Origin: Astropecten irregularis
Taxonomy: Eukaryota; Echinodermata; Asteroidea; Paxillosida; Astropectinidae
Length of the DNA stretch: 64,000 nt
Reading direction: 5' to 3'
Assembly (NCBI GenBank): GCA_963971285.1
Contig: OZ020249.1
Location: 496,001-560,000, forward strand
Both the position numbers and the translations under genes were made by a program. The notes beneath the pieces are model-generated. The model was not told where the DNA came from. It ran no database searches and saw nothing but the letters and a program-made list of their open reading frames with translations. This document shows positions 1 through 12,059 of the stretch, piece by piece. Within the stretch, counting starts at the first letter, position 1. Every line of letters begins with the position of its first letter.

Positions 1-371
1 CAAAGTTACTAAGACGCTGGGTACTAATTTTAAGTCCAATGCGGACGTCTCAGGAAGTCTTCCTCTCAGTTAATGTACTTTTCCCGACCCACGCAGGCAA
101 TTATACCGTCCAACTTCTGCCCAGGAAGAATTCCCGAGACACTTTTCTCAAGATGAAAAGTCCAGTGCTGACAGTGTGGGTCGTGTACCCTCATGAGCCT
201 AGTATTGACAGCTCGGTAATTCTTCCCTGCGTGCACTGTTAAGTTACCCCAGTTGAAAGTCCAAATTCGCACACCAGTAATATTTGCCCATTTTCTATTA
301 ACCCATCGGCTCGGTGAAAACCTCGGAAAAAAAAGTCCAGTGCGGACAGGGCTTAATATTATTCGTTTTAC

Positions 372-2652
372 CTGCTTGGTGTTTGATGAGCAGTTTCACG
401 ACCTCGATGTGGTTGTAACGGGCGGCGTAGTGGAGCGCGCTCAGATTGTTCTCATCTAGTTTGTTGACGCGCCTTCGTTTGTTGGAACCTATTTGCTCCA
501 ATAAGCGTCGCATCAGATCCACCTCTCCATCACGTGCAGCCTACAATCAGGAAATAATGGTGAAATAAAAAAATTGAAAATAAGTTCATTACTAAATTTA
601 TTTTATACATCAAAAATGTTTACCAATCAGAGTTTGGTATCTTAAAGCTTGTTTTCAAACTGCAGAGCCAATCCCCGGGAAATGTATCCCCGGGAATTTC
701 CCAGGGATTTTTTACCCCACCAACACCCAAGCAACCATTGACACAAGACCCATGGTAACTCCCGGGACACTATTTCACTAGAACTTTTCCCCTGGAAAAA
801 GCTAAAACACCGGGGATTCTGGATTTATCCTACTCCCGAGCAGGGGTAAACATTCCCTGGGGAAAGGCGGGGACACTGCAGTAATGGCTGTTCATCGGAT
901 GGAATGTCATCCTGTCAGATCCGTGTAACCAAAACATGGGTGTTGACACAGTGTATTACGGCCTTCTTTTTTGCAAAAAAATATATACAAACAGCAAGTT
1001 ACTGTCTAGTACTACAGAGAAAATGCCAACATGGTGGGTTTGGTAGGAAAAATATGTTTGTTTCAGGCATGAGATCCGTGATCCTGCTGATCCGGATCCC
1101 ATTTGAGCATATCCTGCATGGGACGTTGATCTGCAAGATCACTGGTCACTTGCCTGAAACAAATAGGCAAACAATTTGTACCGTATATATAAACTTTGCC
1201 TGAATGGGCTGGGATATGAATATTCATGAGATATATTTCAAATTTCTCCTCCAAATCATTCAATCTGGATTGTAGGAAAATTTGCTGGTAAGTGCTGTCA
1301 TTATTTATCTGATCAGGATAATCTAAATTAAAAATACTTGACATCTGCAGGTACATGTACTATGTACAATATTTATTTTATTTTCAATGAAAACATTCAG
1401 GGAAAATCTGATAACTTTTCTGAGGGTTGTTTCAAGTACCGGTAATTTCAAAATTGTGTATAAAGTGCTATATAATAATTACATGTATATACAATTTTTA
1501 CATTTTGAGGTAAGGCCAAGTAAAAAAAAATATATGTTTCTCGTCCCCACCCGCCTCATTTTTTGAGGCCGCTTTTTGTTTTTGATTTTTTTTTCCAAAA
1601 ATTAGATTTTGTTGTTGAAAACTTCGTTTTTAACATTGAAAAATCCCGAAAATCCCATCGTGAAAAGAATATTTTCAACGTCGTAGCTTTCCTCATAGAC
1701 TCTTTTGTATCGTACCATCTGATATTTATGCACATTTGTAAACGTCTATATTCAATTTCTGGCTCCAGCGTTCAGTATATCGTATGATCTGCAAAAATAA
1801 CATTATTAAAACATTGTAAATATGTTAATTTCTTGTGTGAATTACAATGTCTCCATTATTTTAATGTTTTGCGTGATTGGAAAAACACACAGGATTAACA
1901 AAAATCTCAGATGGCGGCCATTTTGAAAGATGAAAAATAAAAAATAAAAAGCCCCTCTTTTTCATTTTTTTGAAAAACCCGGACGAGAAACATTTTTTGT
2001 TGTTGTAATTTTTACATGGCCTAACAGGTAATAAAATAAAAGCTAAAGTTGGGTTTTGGAATGGTTTTGAAGAAGACACACCATTTTGAACAAGAAAATG
2101 AATACAATTTTGAGTTTTGAATCAATTTTCTTAAGGAAACCATGGAAGTGCGGGGAGTTTTATTACGTTTTTGCATGGATACTGTTTCCAAGCATTACTG
2201 ATGCAAAATTCAAGAAAATTCAATTCAATATCCCTTTGCAGTAAGTCTTGGCTCAAGTCTTCAAAATGATGGTTTTGACACAAAAACATGCATCCCAGAC
2301 AAGAGGGTGCTATTAAATCTATGATGAGCAGATCGTTGTTGGTGACCACGTAACATTCTTGTGTCACGTGTCAAACTACCAAACAGTACCTTGAAACAAG
2401 GCTAGTTTCAGCATGTGGCTGTGTGTCATAACATTTTAATGCAATTAATGATTAATTCACTGATGTACATGTACAAGACAAGATGGTCCCTACATGTAGC
2501 TACACTACACCATACAGTGATAATCATATGATAATATCTGCACTGACAACATCAGGGCGTATTTATAGCTGATAGGAGTTTGATAAGGCCTAAAAATAAA
2601 AATTGTTGTGTTGCCCTCACGAGGAAAAATCAAAATTTTGGGTCGGTCGGTC

Positions 2653-2683
<31 letters not shown>

Positions 2684-5600
2684 GCCGACTTTCAAACATT
2701 TCAGAATAAATACCCATACTGTGTCGTTCATATACATATAGAAAATATGAAATATATTAAATGACACGCTTTTTTACTGCTAAATCTTACATTTTCTGTC
2801 AAAAATGGTGTGTTTTTATACTTTAGGACTCGGAGAAAAAAAAATAAAATAATAATCCCGACCCAAAGTTTTGGCATTTTACGGTCGGTCGCGGAGGGCA
2901 ACACAAAAATTTTTTTTTTTAGGCCTAATGGATGCACAGTTGTGTCAATATTGTTGCAGGGTGCACCCCAATAAATAGGGGCCTACTGTACATTACACTG
3001 TACATGTCGGTCTAAATCAGTCAGTGGAGCTCATTAACATTTTGTATACCCTCTAAATCTTTTTTATAAACTCATTTGCTGTGCCCTACATAGCAAGTCT
3101 TGTAGAGAATAATTATTGAATATGGATGGAACTCGGTCACCAGAGTTTGTACTTTGCACTTTGAGCTGTTTGGATGAAATCAGGCCCTCAAGTCGGTCTA
3201 CTTTGGCCTGTAGTGGAGGGGTACTTTTTTTAGTCTGGCACCAGTCAACATGCCGTTTTCAGGGTATTTTTCTTTGGATGGACTTTTCGCAAAAAGTCAT
3301 TAGTCACCCTAGATAGAAACTTGAAAGGAACATAAAAATAAAAGTTTTCAGCTTCATTTTGGTCAATTTGGTGTAGGCCTATAGCTTAATTGCCTGAGAA
3401 ACTTCCGAGTATTTTTAAATATTTTTTTGGAAATGGCCATATGTAGCATGGGAGCCTAGGAGCCTTTCTCAAACCTCGGCTCCCACTCAGGCTCAGGCTC
3501 AGGCTCAGGCTCCGCCTCCATTTCGTGAATCAATTTCAAAATTACAGGTATCAAAATAGAGGCTTTTGGCTGCACCGCTGCAGTTAGGAAGTAGATTCTC
3601 TGGTTTGAAAAGGACAACAGAGCTTCAGCTTCAATGGAAAACCCAAACCTACATATATTTTCAGCGTATGATAACAGAGCTAAGCCGGAGCCGAGCCAAG
3701 CTTAGAGAAAAGCCCCTGATGGGAAATCATTTACGGGGTGCACCCTGCAGTCCTAAGTACTACTACACCTGTTACTGGTATGCAGTTTTCAGGGACTCTG
3801 TCATAAAATTGTACAGTCTATTACCAATGCAAGTGCATGTACACGTACATGTATACTTGTACATGTATGACCTGACATCAATAAAGGGCTAGATTTTTCC
3901 AGCCCGGCAGTCTTTTTCAAAGGTCAATTCAGCATTTGAGAAAGATCTGTCACTCGGAACTGATTCACTTTCAACAACCATGACAAAAAAACTTGGTGCC
4001 ATTGATTTGAGTCAATGCCAACAACAGTCATCTTTTCCACAAACACGACGAACGGAGTGGAAAGGCGAATATTTAATCAGGGGGTACAAAGGTCAAAACT
4101 AGTACTCCGTAGGGCTTATTGAAAAAAACTAGGACTAGTTATAAGCGTCTTAACTTAAAAGTAAGCATATGATTATTGATTATAATTATGACATATGGCA
4201 ATAAATGAAAATTATTACACAATTTGTATATATTTTCTGGTAAGATTTTTAAGTCTTTTTGAGAAATATGATTGAGCACTTAAAATCTCTTTTTTACAAT
4301 TTAATAAAGAAAAACTAATTGTTTAGTGGAAAGATTTAGTCAGAGTTATTTGGACTGCTTAGCTAATATGGCTTTTCTGTACATTTTCTTCTTTGACATC
4401 ATTATTGGAGGGAGTTTTATTTTTGTAACATTTATTTGGCATTCTTTTACAACCATTTGTAATGAAATGTGTGAACAGAAATGTTCACACATTTACGTAT
4501 AACTTTCAGGGTATGAAGATGGTGCTGATAGAAACATACTGTTAGAAGATTTCCGCCTGAAATGGTGTCTTTAACCAGAAATTAGTCAAAGAAACTAAGA
4601 AAGACAGAAAACAGTTTTGATCTTGGGGTAAGATCAAAACTTTTCTTAATAATAATTAATAATTTGGAAGGCTAATCATTCTTACTGGCAGCTGGGGTGC
4701 TGAATTGCGAAAGATGCGACTTCAACGTGATCAAGTAGCAGGCTTTCATGGGCGCCCTTGGCTGCCAGCCACATCAACCCATATATGATCACGGAGTACA
4801 GCCTGAGATCGAAAGTGTTTGATTTTTGTGGAGGGAGGAAAACCGGATCACCTGGAGAAAAACCCTCGTAGCATAGGAGAGAACCAACGCACAACTCTAC
4901 TCACATATGACCCAGGCCGGATTCGAACCCGGGCCACATTGGTGAGAGGCGAGTGCCTAACGCACTTGCCACCCATGCCACCTTAATGTTTTATAAGAAA
5001 CAATGAGTTGGGTTTTCGCTATTTTCTCGAGACACTGAGCTCAAACTTTCACAGGATGATTATTTCATGTTTGATCAGACAAACTGTGGCCGATGTTCTA
5101 TGACCTTTACCAATTTTGTATTATGCCTTTAAGACTGGGAAAATGTGAACAAACAAATTTCTTTTTTCCGAAGACATCAAGGTTTTGTGCTAGTTACGAG
5201 GAATGCTGAGCAACTTGTACGCTGACCAAATCGTACACCCCAACTCGTACGCCAACCAACTCATATGCTGTCCAAGTCCAACTTGTACAACAACCAACTC
5301 GGTGTACGAGTTGATTGGCGTATGTCCGAATGGAGCAGTATACGAGTTGACCATGGAGTTGACCAAACAGCGTACTAGTTGGTTGGCGTACGAGTTGACC
5401 TGCTTCGCAATTATAGTAACCCTTCGTCTACTTGTACCAATTAAGGCCAGGGTTACGATCCCAACTCATGTTTGTAAAGTGTACATCGTAAAAGTTGCTT
5501 CACAGGAACATTATTGTTCAAATGGTTTATTCTAGTCTCGCGCACGCACACACAATTTTGAGCATGCGCGTGTTGTTTTGCGCATGAACTGTTATACGTG

Positions 5601-8600
5601 CACATGCGCTGTTGACTTGAAGAACAACCGGTTCTCCAATTTCTCAGTCCCATTGTCTGTCAGTGGCAATCTTCCCCAAATTTATAACAAAACAACACCT
5701 ATTATTTTTCAGAAATGTTAATTACCTGATGAATACTGATGAGTACGCTAAGATCCTCAGTGCTTTCTGAAAGTTTCAATCCACCCCCAAGATGGTCTGC
5801 ATTTTCCAAGACCTCAGCGGTTGGCCAGCTCGGAGCATACCGGGGCTTCTTGATCAGATCCCCGGCCTCTGAACCTGCCACTGGGGGCAATCGCCTCTGG
5901 TGGACCGGTGCCATCTCCATCGTGTCTTCCCTCTCCAATCCTCCATTAATGCGAGACATATTCACGGTGGGTGATGATAGAGAAGATGTGACCTCACCTG
6001 GAAGATTCTGGGGCTCGGGACTGGTGGTAAAATCGCTCAAAAGGTCGGCTGTATCCTCGGGAGAAGGGGCCTCCCGTACGGGTACCACAGGCCAGGGAGT
6101 AGTCACTTTGCCTGGAGTGACGTTAAAATTGACCTTACTCACACTTGCTGTACTGAGTTTAGAATGACAATCGATCCCTGGTGATTCACTGCTACTCCTA
6201 GTCCCTACCGTGTCCAGATCGCTTCCCACCGCCGGCAGGTTGTCCACATCTAACGGGGAGTCGTAAGCGTAAGCTATGGGCGGTAGATTCTGCCGAGCCA
6301 CGGCCTCCAACAACGCCTCGGTATCGCTGAAAGATCGAGAGATATCAAATCGTTTAGATAAGACTTGATCATCGGAAGCACCAGTACTTCCTGGAAGGTT
6401 CATTAGATATTCATCAGCTTGACTGGTACCACCTAATCCCCATAAACAAAACTATTTCCCATTTCAGACATTCCAGATTGATTCAGATTTCGTTCTTGAT
6501 TGCACTTGCAGTTTCGTATGTTCACTATAAAATGGAAGTTACGTCATTGTGTACGCGGCCAATGATGCCTGTAAGCTAGTCAATGCTTCCGGTTTCAGAT
6601 ATCACCAGACCCAGTACACATTGATTGGCACGGTGCAGTCATGTATGCTATACTTTTCAATGATCTTCTGGATCCAGATGACGTCAACTTACAGCAAATG
6701 ATGAGCAAACCACTTGCTCCACTTTACTGTCAAGCAATTATTATTATTAGGGAGTGTCCAATATTCAATTTCTCGTGACCTGTAAAGGGACCTAGTTGTA
6801 TGTTTTGACATAAACAAGTGAGGGAAATTTGATTAAAACGTTAATTACAGCTTATTTAGCTGAAAACAGCAGACATTTTGAGAAAATAATCCAGAAATTG
6901 ATGAGCATCAATTTGTTTTATTGTGTTTATCTGCAAGCCAGATGGGTTGCTATGCTACGTACAGTCATACTTGGAGCATTGGCGGATTATTTAGCTAGAA
7001 CATTTTGGCAAAATGTGGCCTAAGTTACCTGGTTATTGATGTGACAAAAATTTAATATCAGTTGTTTCAATGAGTATTTCAGTTCATGGTTGGGGCTTAT
7101 TGATACTGATTGAGTTTGGTTATACTAAAAAAAAAAGGTCAACAATTTTATCATTATTATGCAAAGTGTAATATAGAGGGCGCCATTAACGTTGTACGGT
7201 CGGGAGCAGTAATGGGAATATTGATCACGGTTGATCTGTCACGGAAAAAAAAACATTAATTAATGTTAAAGGGATAGCATACGTTTGGTAATTTGAGCCC
7301 ATTGTTTGTTTCAAACCAATATAATTGTATATATATACCATAAAACTAACCTGTGAAAGTTTCAATTCAAAAGGTGGTAGCGTTTGTGAGATTTTGGCGA
7401 CAAACTAGAGCGGTTATTTCACGCCAGATAACAGTAAGTCAATAGCTGAGAAGCGTTACGGCCATAACGCTTCTCAGATTCATAATTTTTGGAGATAAAA
7501 AGTGACATATCTTTCCATAACCGCGGTACTTCGAATTGAACGTTTCTCAATATGCATTATACTATCCAAAGCAGCTGTACTTCTCACCAAGTAAGTTTTT
7601 ATTGCCATAAATTTTCAGAGTCATTACCAAACGTATGCAATGCCTTTAACATTCCTCAGTATCTCAGCCAAAATGTAATCTAAAAATTAGAACATTAAAA
7701 ATTGAGAAAATGAAACAATACTTGCGCGCAGAACGTGAAAAGTGCACACTACACAGCGGCAACAGGTGATTTTGAAAACAAAATTAATAGAAAGAAACAT
7801 AAGAAACAGCAAGTTTCTTCAAATAGTAATGGACTACGCGGGACAATTTTGAAGAAAAACCGTAAATAATGTTTGTACTTCGCGCTTTAAATTATAATAA
7901 TTATTATAATTTTTTTTTATTAGCCGCAATCTTTTTTTCAGCGGTTATGAGAAGATGTCAAAAACCCTGGGATAATTAAACGTCATGTTATCTTCGACAT
8001 TAGGCCTATAGGAACTAAAGAAAACATAATGCACGTACAAGGCGGTGCCCTGACTTGCGCATTGATATTGCTATAGACAATAATTACCGGTACTGCGACG
8101 CCTCTTTTTCACGAGTCCATAAAAGGTAGTATGATACTTTGGTAATAAACCAAAACAGAAATGTTCACAGATTTACTTACAAGGCATGAAAATGGTGATA
8201 GTAGAAACATACCGTTCAAATTGTTCTGCCTGAAATGCTGTATTTATCCAGAAACGATTAAGACCAGTGACCCAAATTAGTTTTGCTTTTTCAAAGATCA
8301 AAAATAAAAAATAAATACTGCGGCCGTTTTTCACTGTTTTTCTAAAAAGTGGGCACCGTATGGGACTGACATTTTCACAGACGACTGTTAATGTATCTTG
8401 CGTGATATGTTGGCCCATAAATTTGTATTTTTCCCCCAAAAAAACACAGTATGATGTTACTTTTAAGTTATTTAACAAAACCATTGAAATGGCTGGATTC
8501 GTACAGGGCTTTATACGATTTCCAATTCTTTTTGTGATGTCGGACCAATATTTGCACATCCTACCTGTCTTTGTTCTTCTTCCCCTTGCCGTTCCTGCTG

Positions 8601-8632
8601 CCGACGCTGGAGGTTTCAACATCGCCGTTCAT
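372..8632 (-). CDS. Ankyrin-repeat protein, TRPA-channel-like (5' part, gene continues past base 1)
   Basis: Partial gene read right to left. Well-supported coding exons are 6403-5726 (226 codons from the ATG at 6403) and 540-372 (169 nt). They join in phase 0 with CAG|gtaatt and tgtag|GCT sites. The first is rich in Ser, Pro and acidic residues and has no recognised domain. The second encodes an ankyrin repeat pair (HQAARDGEVDLMRRLLEQIG, then ALHYAARYNHIEVVKLLIKH). The LDExNLSxLHYAARYNH wording resembles N-terminal repeats of TRPA-type cation channels, but no channel domain lies in the window, so another ankyrin protein is possible. A candidate first coding exon lies at 8632-8565 (MNGDVETSSVGSRNGKGKK, favourable AAG before ATG, CAG|gtagga donor, 68 nt). 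It would join in frame to an acceptor near 6424, bypassing the 6403 ATG. An in-frame stop lies upstream of 6403, so that ATG could also be the true start. Confidence 0.6.
660..885. repeat. Inverted-repeat element rich in CCCGGGG/CCCTGGGG motifs
   Basis: Several interrupted inverted copies of cccgggga / tccccggg occur between 670 and 880, including a pair near 672-690 and gcaggggtaaac near 840. It looks like an old MITE. It sits in the intron between the ankyrin and leader exons. Ends are not precise. Confidence 0.4.
1060..1170. repeat. Short palindromic MITE (GATCCGGATCCCATTT core)
   Basis: The bases around 1064-1160 form an imperfect palindrome (caggcatgagatccgtgatc versus gatcactggtcacttgcctg). 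A related copy lies near 30795-30912, sharing cctgctgatcc and catgggacgt/cataggacgt. Confidence 0.5.
1511..2024. repeat. MITE with long inverted ends (aggccaagtaaaaa / tttttacatggcct)
   Basis: The left end (aggccaagtaaaaa.. atgtttctcgtcc) is the inverse of the right end (ggacgagaaacattt..tttttacatggcct). The element is about 510 bases, has no coding capacity and lies in an intron of the ankyrin gene. Confidence 0.6.
2585..2927. repeat. MITE with aggcctaaaaat / attttttaggcct ends
   Basis: Inverted arms include ttgttgtgttgccctc at the left and gagggcaacacaaaaat at the right, with an inner pair (gggtcggtcgg / cggtcggtcgc region). A T-homopolymer of about 27 bases lies inside at 2657-2683. Confidence 0.65.
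3460..3717. repeat. MITE with GGCTCA-hexamer termini, copy 1
   Basis: The left end carries tandem aggctc hexamers (3490-3515) and the right end the inverse (gccggagccgagcc). The interior is shared with six other copies in the window, including gaggcttttggctg and the aagtagattctctggtttgaa core. It lies in an ankyrin-gene intron. Confidence 0.7.
4470..5130 (+). repeat. Common-core MITE copy interrupted by a SINE
   Basis: The left half at about 4470-4650 and the right half at about 4985-5130 are the two parts of one MITE carrying the ttcacagatttacgtataac core. The tRNA-derived SINE at about 4652-4985 lies between them, so the SINE inserted later. Confidence 0.65.
4682..4985 (-). repeat. tRNA-derived SINE (about 300 bp)
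   Basis: Read on the minus strand, it starts with a tRNA-like head with an A box (tggcaagtgcgttaggcac) and a B box (gggttcgaatcc). A body follows containing ggtttttctccaggtgatcc, a motif seen in many invertebrate SINEs. It has a pol III promoter layout but degenerate tRNA folding. Confidence 0.7.
5205..5410. repeat. Foldback-like repeat of gtacgagttggttggc units
   Basis: Direct and inverted copies of a tacgagttggttggcgta-like unit alternate across about 200 bases. The left half reads tcgtacgccaaccaactc and the right half gttggttggcgtacgag. Simple inverted tandem units like this are typical of foldback elements. Confidence 0.55.
5530..5660. repeat. Half copy of the GCGCACGC palindromic element
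   Basis: The segment gcgctgttgacttgaagaac..accggttctc matches the right arm of the palindrome at 38873-39016, with cgcgcacgcacac near 5536. It lies just downstream of the leader exon donor of the ankyrin gene. Confidence 0.5.
5726..6403 (-). CDS. Ser/Pro-rich leader exon of the ankyrin gene
   Basis: This 678-nt open exon encodes 226 residues and ends at a CAG|gtaatt donor. Composition is Ser, Thr, Pro, Asp and Glu rich with no predicted domain, so it is probably a disordered cytoplasmic N-terminus. The last residues (SIHQ) run directly into the ankyrin helix encoded at 540-372, which fixes the strand and frame. The antisense reading frame over the same stretch is a shadow. Confidence 0.7.
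7267..7650. repeat. MITE with aaagggatagcatacgtttgg ends
   Basis: The left terminus aaagggatagcatacgtttgg is inverted at the right (ccaaacgtatgcaatgccttt). It contains an inner 14-base hairpin (gagaagcgttacgg / ccataacgcttctc) near 7449. It has no coding potential. Confidence 0.7.
8126..8468 (+). repeat. Common-core MITE, subtype with accaaagtatgat end
   Basis: It starts with aaaaggtagtatgatactttgg, shares the ttcacagatttac and gaaatgctgtatttatccaga core, and continues with gtttttcactgtttt and gtgggcaccgtatgggactg. The 3' terminus is diverged. Confidence 0.65.
8565..8632 (-). CDS. Candidate first coding exon of the ankyrin gene
   Basis: The exon opens with ATG AAC GGC after ..GACAAG (purine at -3) and encodes a short hydrophilic Lys/Asn/Gly/Ser-rich peptide. 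It ends at GACAG|gtagga after 22 codons plus 2 nt. The leftover phase fits an acceptor (taccag|TCAAGC) just upstream of the exon ending at 5726. There is no homology support, and the acceptor has a weak pyrimidine tract. Confidence 0.4.
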
Positions 8633-9216
8633 CTTGTCCAGATCGCAGGCTAGCCGGCCACTCCTTGCTGTACTCAATATTTCACCTCTTCTTGAGCGAG
8701 ATTATAGGCCTACTATTCCTCAGAATTAAACCTCATCTTCTCTTGCAGTTATCCTTGCTCAACCCTCGGGCACTACGATGAATAACAAAAGGTCTTTGTC
8801 CGTTAAACAAACGCTGGATTCAAATATTGATAGCATTTCAATGATTCATTGTTTCAAGAAATGCCGTTTTTATCGGATGCGAAGCGTAAATCCGAGTATT
8901 TGTATTAGTCATCGCGTGCGCAGAGCAGACGGAAACGATCGTGTAGAAATTATGCAGCTGCATAAAATAGAGAGCGTTCGTCAAAAACGCGCGTTTTTCT
9001 CTAAATTAGATTATAATGTGAGAAACTAAAGGGGCACCGTGTCGGTCAATTCCATGTTGCCAGGCCTATTGCTGCAGCCTGCATAGCAGGCGGTTTAAAT
9101 TGTATTGTTTCGGCAGTGACTGAGCTGCAAGAGACCAAATTAATTTTGAGCAAGCTCAAGTTCGTGTTCGATTTTATTCAGAAACGCGACATAATTGGCT
9201 TTATATTGTACTTTAA

Positions 9217-9585
9217 AGGTATAGTATATCATACTTTGGTAAGAAGCCAAAACAGAAATGTTCACAGATTTACGTTTAACTTACAGGGAATGAAAATGGT
9301 GGTGGTAGAAACATACCGTTAACATTTTCCGCCTGAAATAGTGTATTTATCCAGAAATAAGTAAAACAACGACCGAAAATCTTGTTGATCTTTTAAAAGA
9401 TAAAAAATAAAAAATAAAAGACTTTAGAAATACTGTGGACGTTTTTCACTGTTTTCTCAAAAACTTGGCACCGTATGGGACTGAAATTTTCACAGATGAC
9501 TTTTACTGTATCTTCCTTGATATTTATGCCCATGAATCTGCATTTCTTTGACAAAAACCAAAGTATGATATTACCTTTAAAAGGC
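9217..9585 (+). repeat. Common-core MITE, second subtype
   Basis: The copy is full length, with termini aaaggtatagtatatcatac and accaaagtatgatattacct and the complete shared interior. Confidence 0.7.
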
Positions 9586-10089
9586 AACGTACAGGATTTG
9601 CAAGGCCTCCAAAAATAATTATTGTGTTTGAGACAGAAAAATTGTCTCAACAGTTCGTAAGCAGTGCAAACAGTCACCAGGGGAAATCTTGGTTCATCAG
9701 ATGCTGGGTTTTCAAGGTAATCAAGATTTAGTGTCTTTTAAAAAGATCGTAGGCGTCCTAACGATTTAGTAGCATTTCAAAAGCGTGGCGTAACCGTGAA
9801 GGATTCGGCGGGGGGCAAGATTATTTCGGCCGTATTTCTGCTATCCAGATGAACACAGCTTAAAAAGGTATACATGAAACAACGTCTGTAAGGAAGTTTA
9901 AGACCTTCACTTCTGTTTAAGTACTAAATTCAGCAAAAACGCACATCTTTGCAAATTATATATGCTCCCTTTAAGTAATGATCTCACACTTAGTAATGGA
10001 TAAACAGCAAAAAAGTTGCAAGGGATATTTTGTTGCATTAACACTTTCAAACCGGTAAAATCGAATTTAGAATGTTAAACATTAATTTG

Positions 10090-10440
10090 TAGATTTATAT
10101 ACATAATTTTCACAGATTTACCTATAGGATATAAAGACGGTATAATGATAAAAACAGAAGGTTGAAATGTTAAGGGCCTATCCATAAAGAGTAAAACCAA
10201 ACACCAAATACGTTTAGATCTTGGCAAGATAAAAATGTATGTTTTATATTACCAGTACATGACTTTTGTATAAGAAAAATTAAGTCGGGTTTTCGCTATT
10301 TTCTCGTGATTCTGGTTTTCGATTGAGCTCAAATGTTCACACCGGGCTGATTTTTTTCATGTCCATGCTGGATTAGACAAAGTGTGGGTGCTGTTCTATG
10401 AAGACATTTACCAATCATGTAATTAATTATGCGCCCAGTT
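10090..10440 (+). repeat. Degraded common-core MITE, first subtype
   Basis: It keeps ttcacagatttacc, gggttttcgctattttctcg, gctcaaatgttcacac and the accaatcatgtaattaattat end, but many positions are diverged. Confidence 0.55.
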
Positions 10441-11184
10441 ACTAAAAATAAAAAAGATTTACTAATTAATGCGTTCTTCTTCAGACTGAAACTATAAAAT
10501 ACAAGTAATATCGATATGAACATCGAAATACCATACCAAGCAATGACAACACAATTAACATGACTTACCTTTGCAAATGCCTCATCATTTTTTCAAGATG
10601 ATAAATATTAGGTCTTACTCACAGCCTCAGCACAGTAAACATCTCGCCTTGTTGACATGCTCTCATTGTCATCACGTTAATCATTCAAATCCAAGCTAGG
10701 AAATCACGCTAAGTGCATGAGGGGCATGTTAGGATAATTAGAAGATTTTATACGTCCTCACTAATCAACAAATTATGATGCCTTCGTTTTAAACAAATAA
10801 CAATTTCCGCACTGTGTTACATGCTTAAGACAGCATAATGAGGGCAAGTGATGCCATCGGCGTATAATTATTAGAATGGTGTATGTACATGTATAGGCCC
10901 TATGCCAAGCATGCAACAGTTCAATGTCAATGGCGACCTACAGAGATATCTTAACACGTACAGGAGTATGTATGATACTTATCGCTATACCGTGCCCAAT
11001 ACGTCAGCCTCCTCCTCATCGCCTCCCATGCCTCCATGGTGTCACCATAGCAACGCCATTACCATATCGAACGAATTTTCTGCTCGGTTGATTCATCAAG
11101 GGGTGGGGTCCACCTTGATGTTTTGTTTGCTATTACCATGGGAACGCGGGGCACTGATAAATTGTGGCTGATTTTATCAGGCAG

Positions 11185-11460
11185 TATTACACTAATACGA
11201 AACAGAAATCTTCACAGATTTACCTATAATTTACAGGGTATGAAGATGGTGATGGTTGAAACATATATACCGTTCAAATTTTTCTGCATGAAATGCTGTA
11301 CTGAACCAGTGACTAAAATCATTTTTGATATTTTAAAGATAAAAAATAAAAGCGAAAACACTTAAGAAATACTGTGCCCGTTTTTCACTGTTTTCTCAAA
11401 AAGTGGGCACCATATGGGACTGAAAGTTTCACAGATGGCTCTCACATCACCGGCGCACCC
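11185..11460 (+). repeat. Truncated common-core MITE next to a G18 run
   Basis: The core is present through gtgggcaccatatgggactg and then stops near 11440. The 3' terminus is missing. A run of about 18 G follows at 11476. Confidence 0.6.
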
Positions 11461-12059
11461 AGGATGTTATCTTGGGGGGGGGGGGGGGGGGGTTGAGAGG
11501 TGGGGGCTCAAAGAAAAATGTTCTCCCACAAAACGCGCAACAAACATTTTGTGACTCCCCCCTTCCTCCTCCTCCTCCGCTAACCCCTTTACGTCGTGGG
11601 CCATTTTTGAGTCTAACTAAAAACCTAGGCCTAACCTTTTTAGAGTCATTCTCGACCCATCTTGATCAAGAGATGTTTACCATTTGTGGTTTGTCTTGAG
11701 TTACCGGTTTTTAAAGTCGTTTTTGCAGAAAGAAGATTTCTTTTGACAATGCAAAACTACAGATTTTGCAGTAGAAATAAAATTCGGCACACTCAAAACT
11801 GGTCCGGCAAATTTGCCGGTTTTGAGCCGGACTCCCCCCGGGTCATCGAGTCACAGGGCCCGAGGGGGAGTCATGAACCTTCGAGTCCAAGTCCGAGACG
11901 TAAGTTCGGCAAAATCGGTCTCGAGTCCGGTCTCAAGTCTCACGTCCCAGCACTGTTGAGAGGTGTGAAAGTACTGAAAAATAAAGGACATGGCTGTGCC
12001 GACAATTGTTTTCACCCTTTGTTCATCAGGAATCTTTTTTATGGTAGGCCCACTATCAT

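Noticed and set aside
1-360. Short frames left of the ankyrin exon
   Set aside because: No domain, no supported splice sites. Repeated aagtccagtgcggaca words suggest intronic repeat sequence.
5739-6167. 142-codon plus-strand frame
   Set aside because: Antisense shadow of the ankyrin gene leader exon, which is supported by splice sites and by its join to the ankyrin exon.
8173-8622. 149-codon minus-strand frame
   Set aside because: It mostly runs through a MITE. Only the first 68 bases, in a different frame, look like an exon.
10902-11171. 89-codon frame with a Ser/Pro-rich stretch
   Set aside because: No homology, no matching splice sites, and it ends inside a MITE copy.
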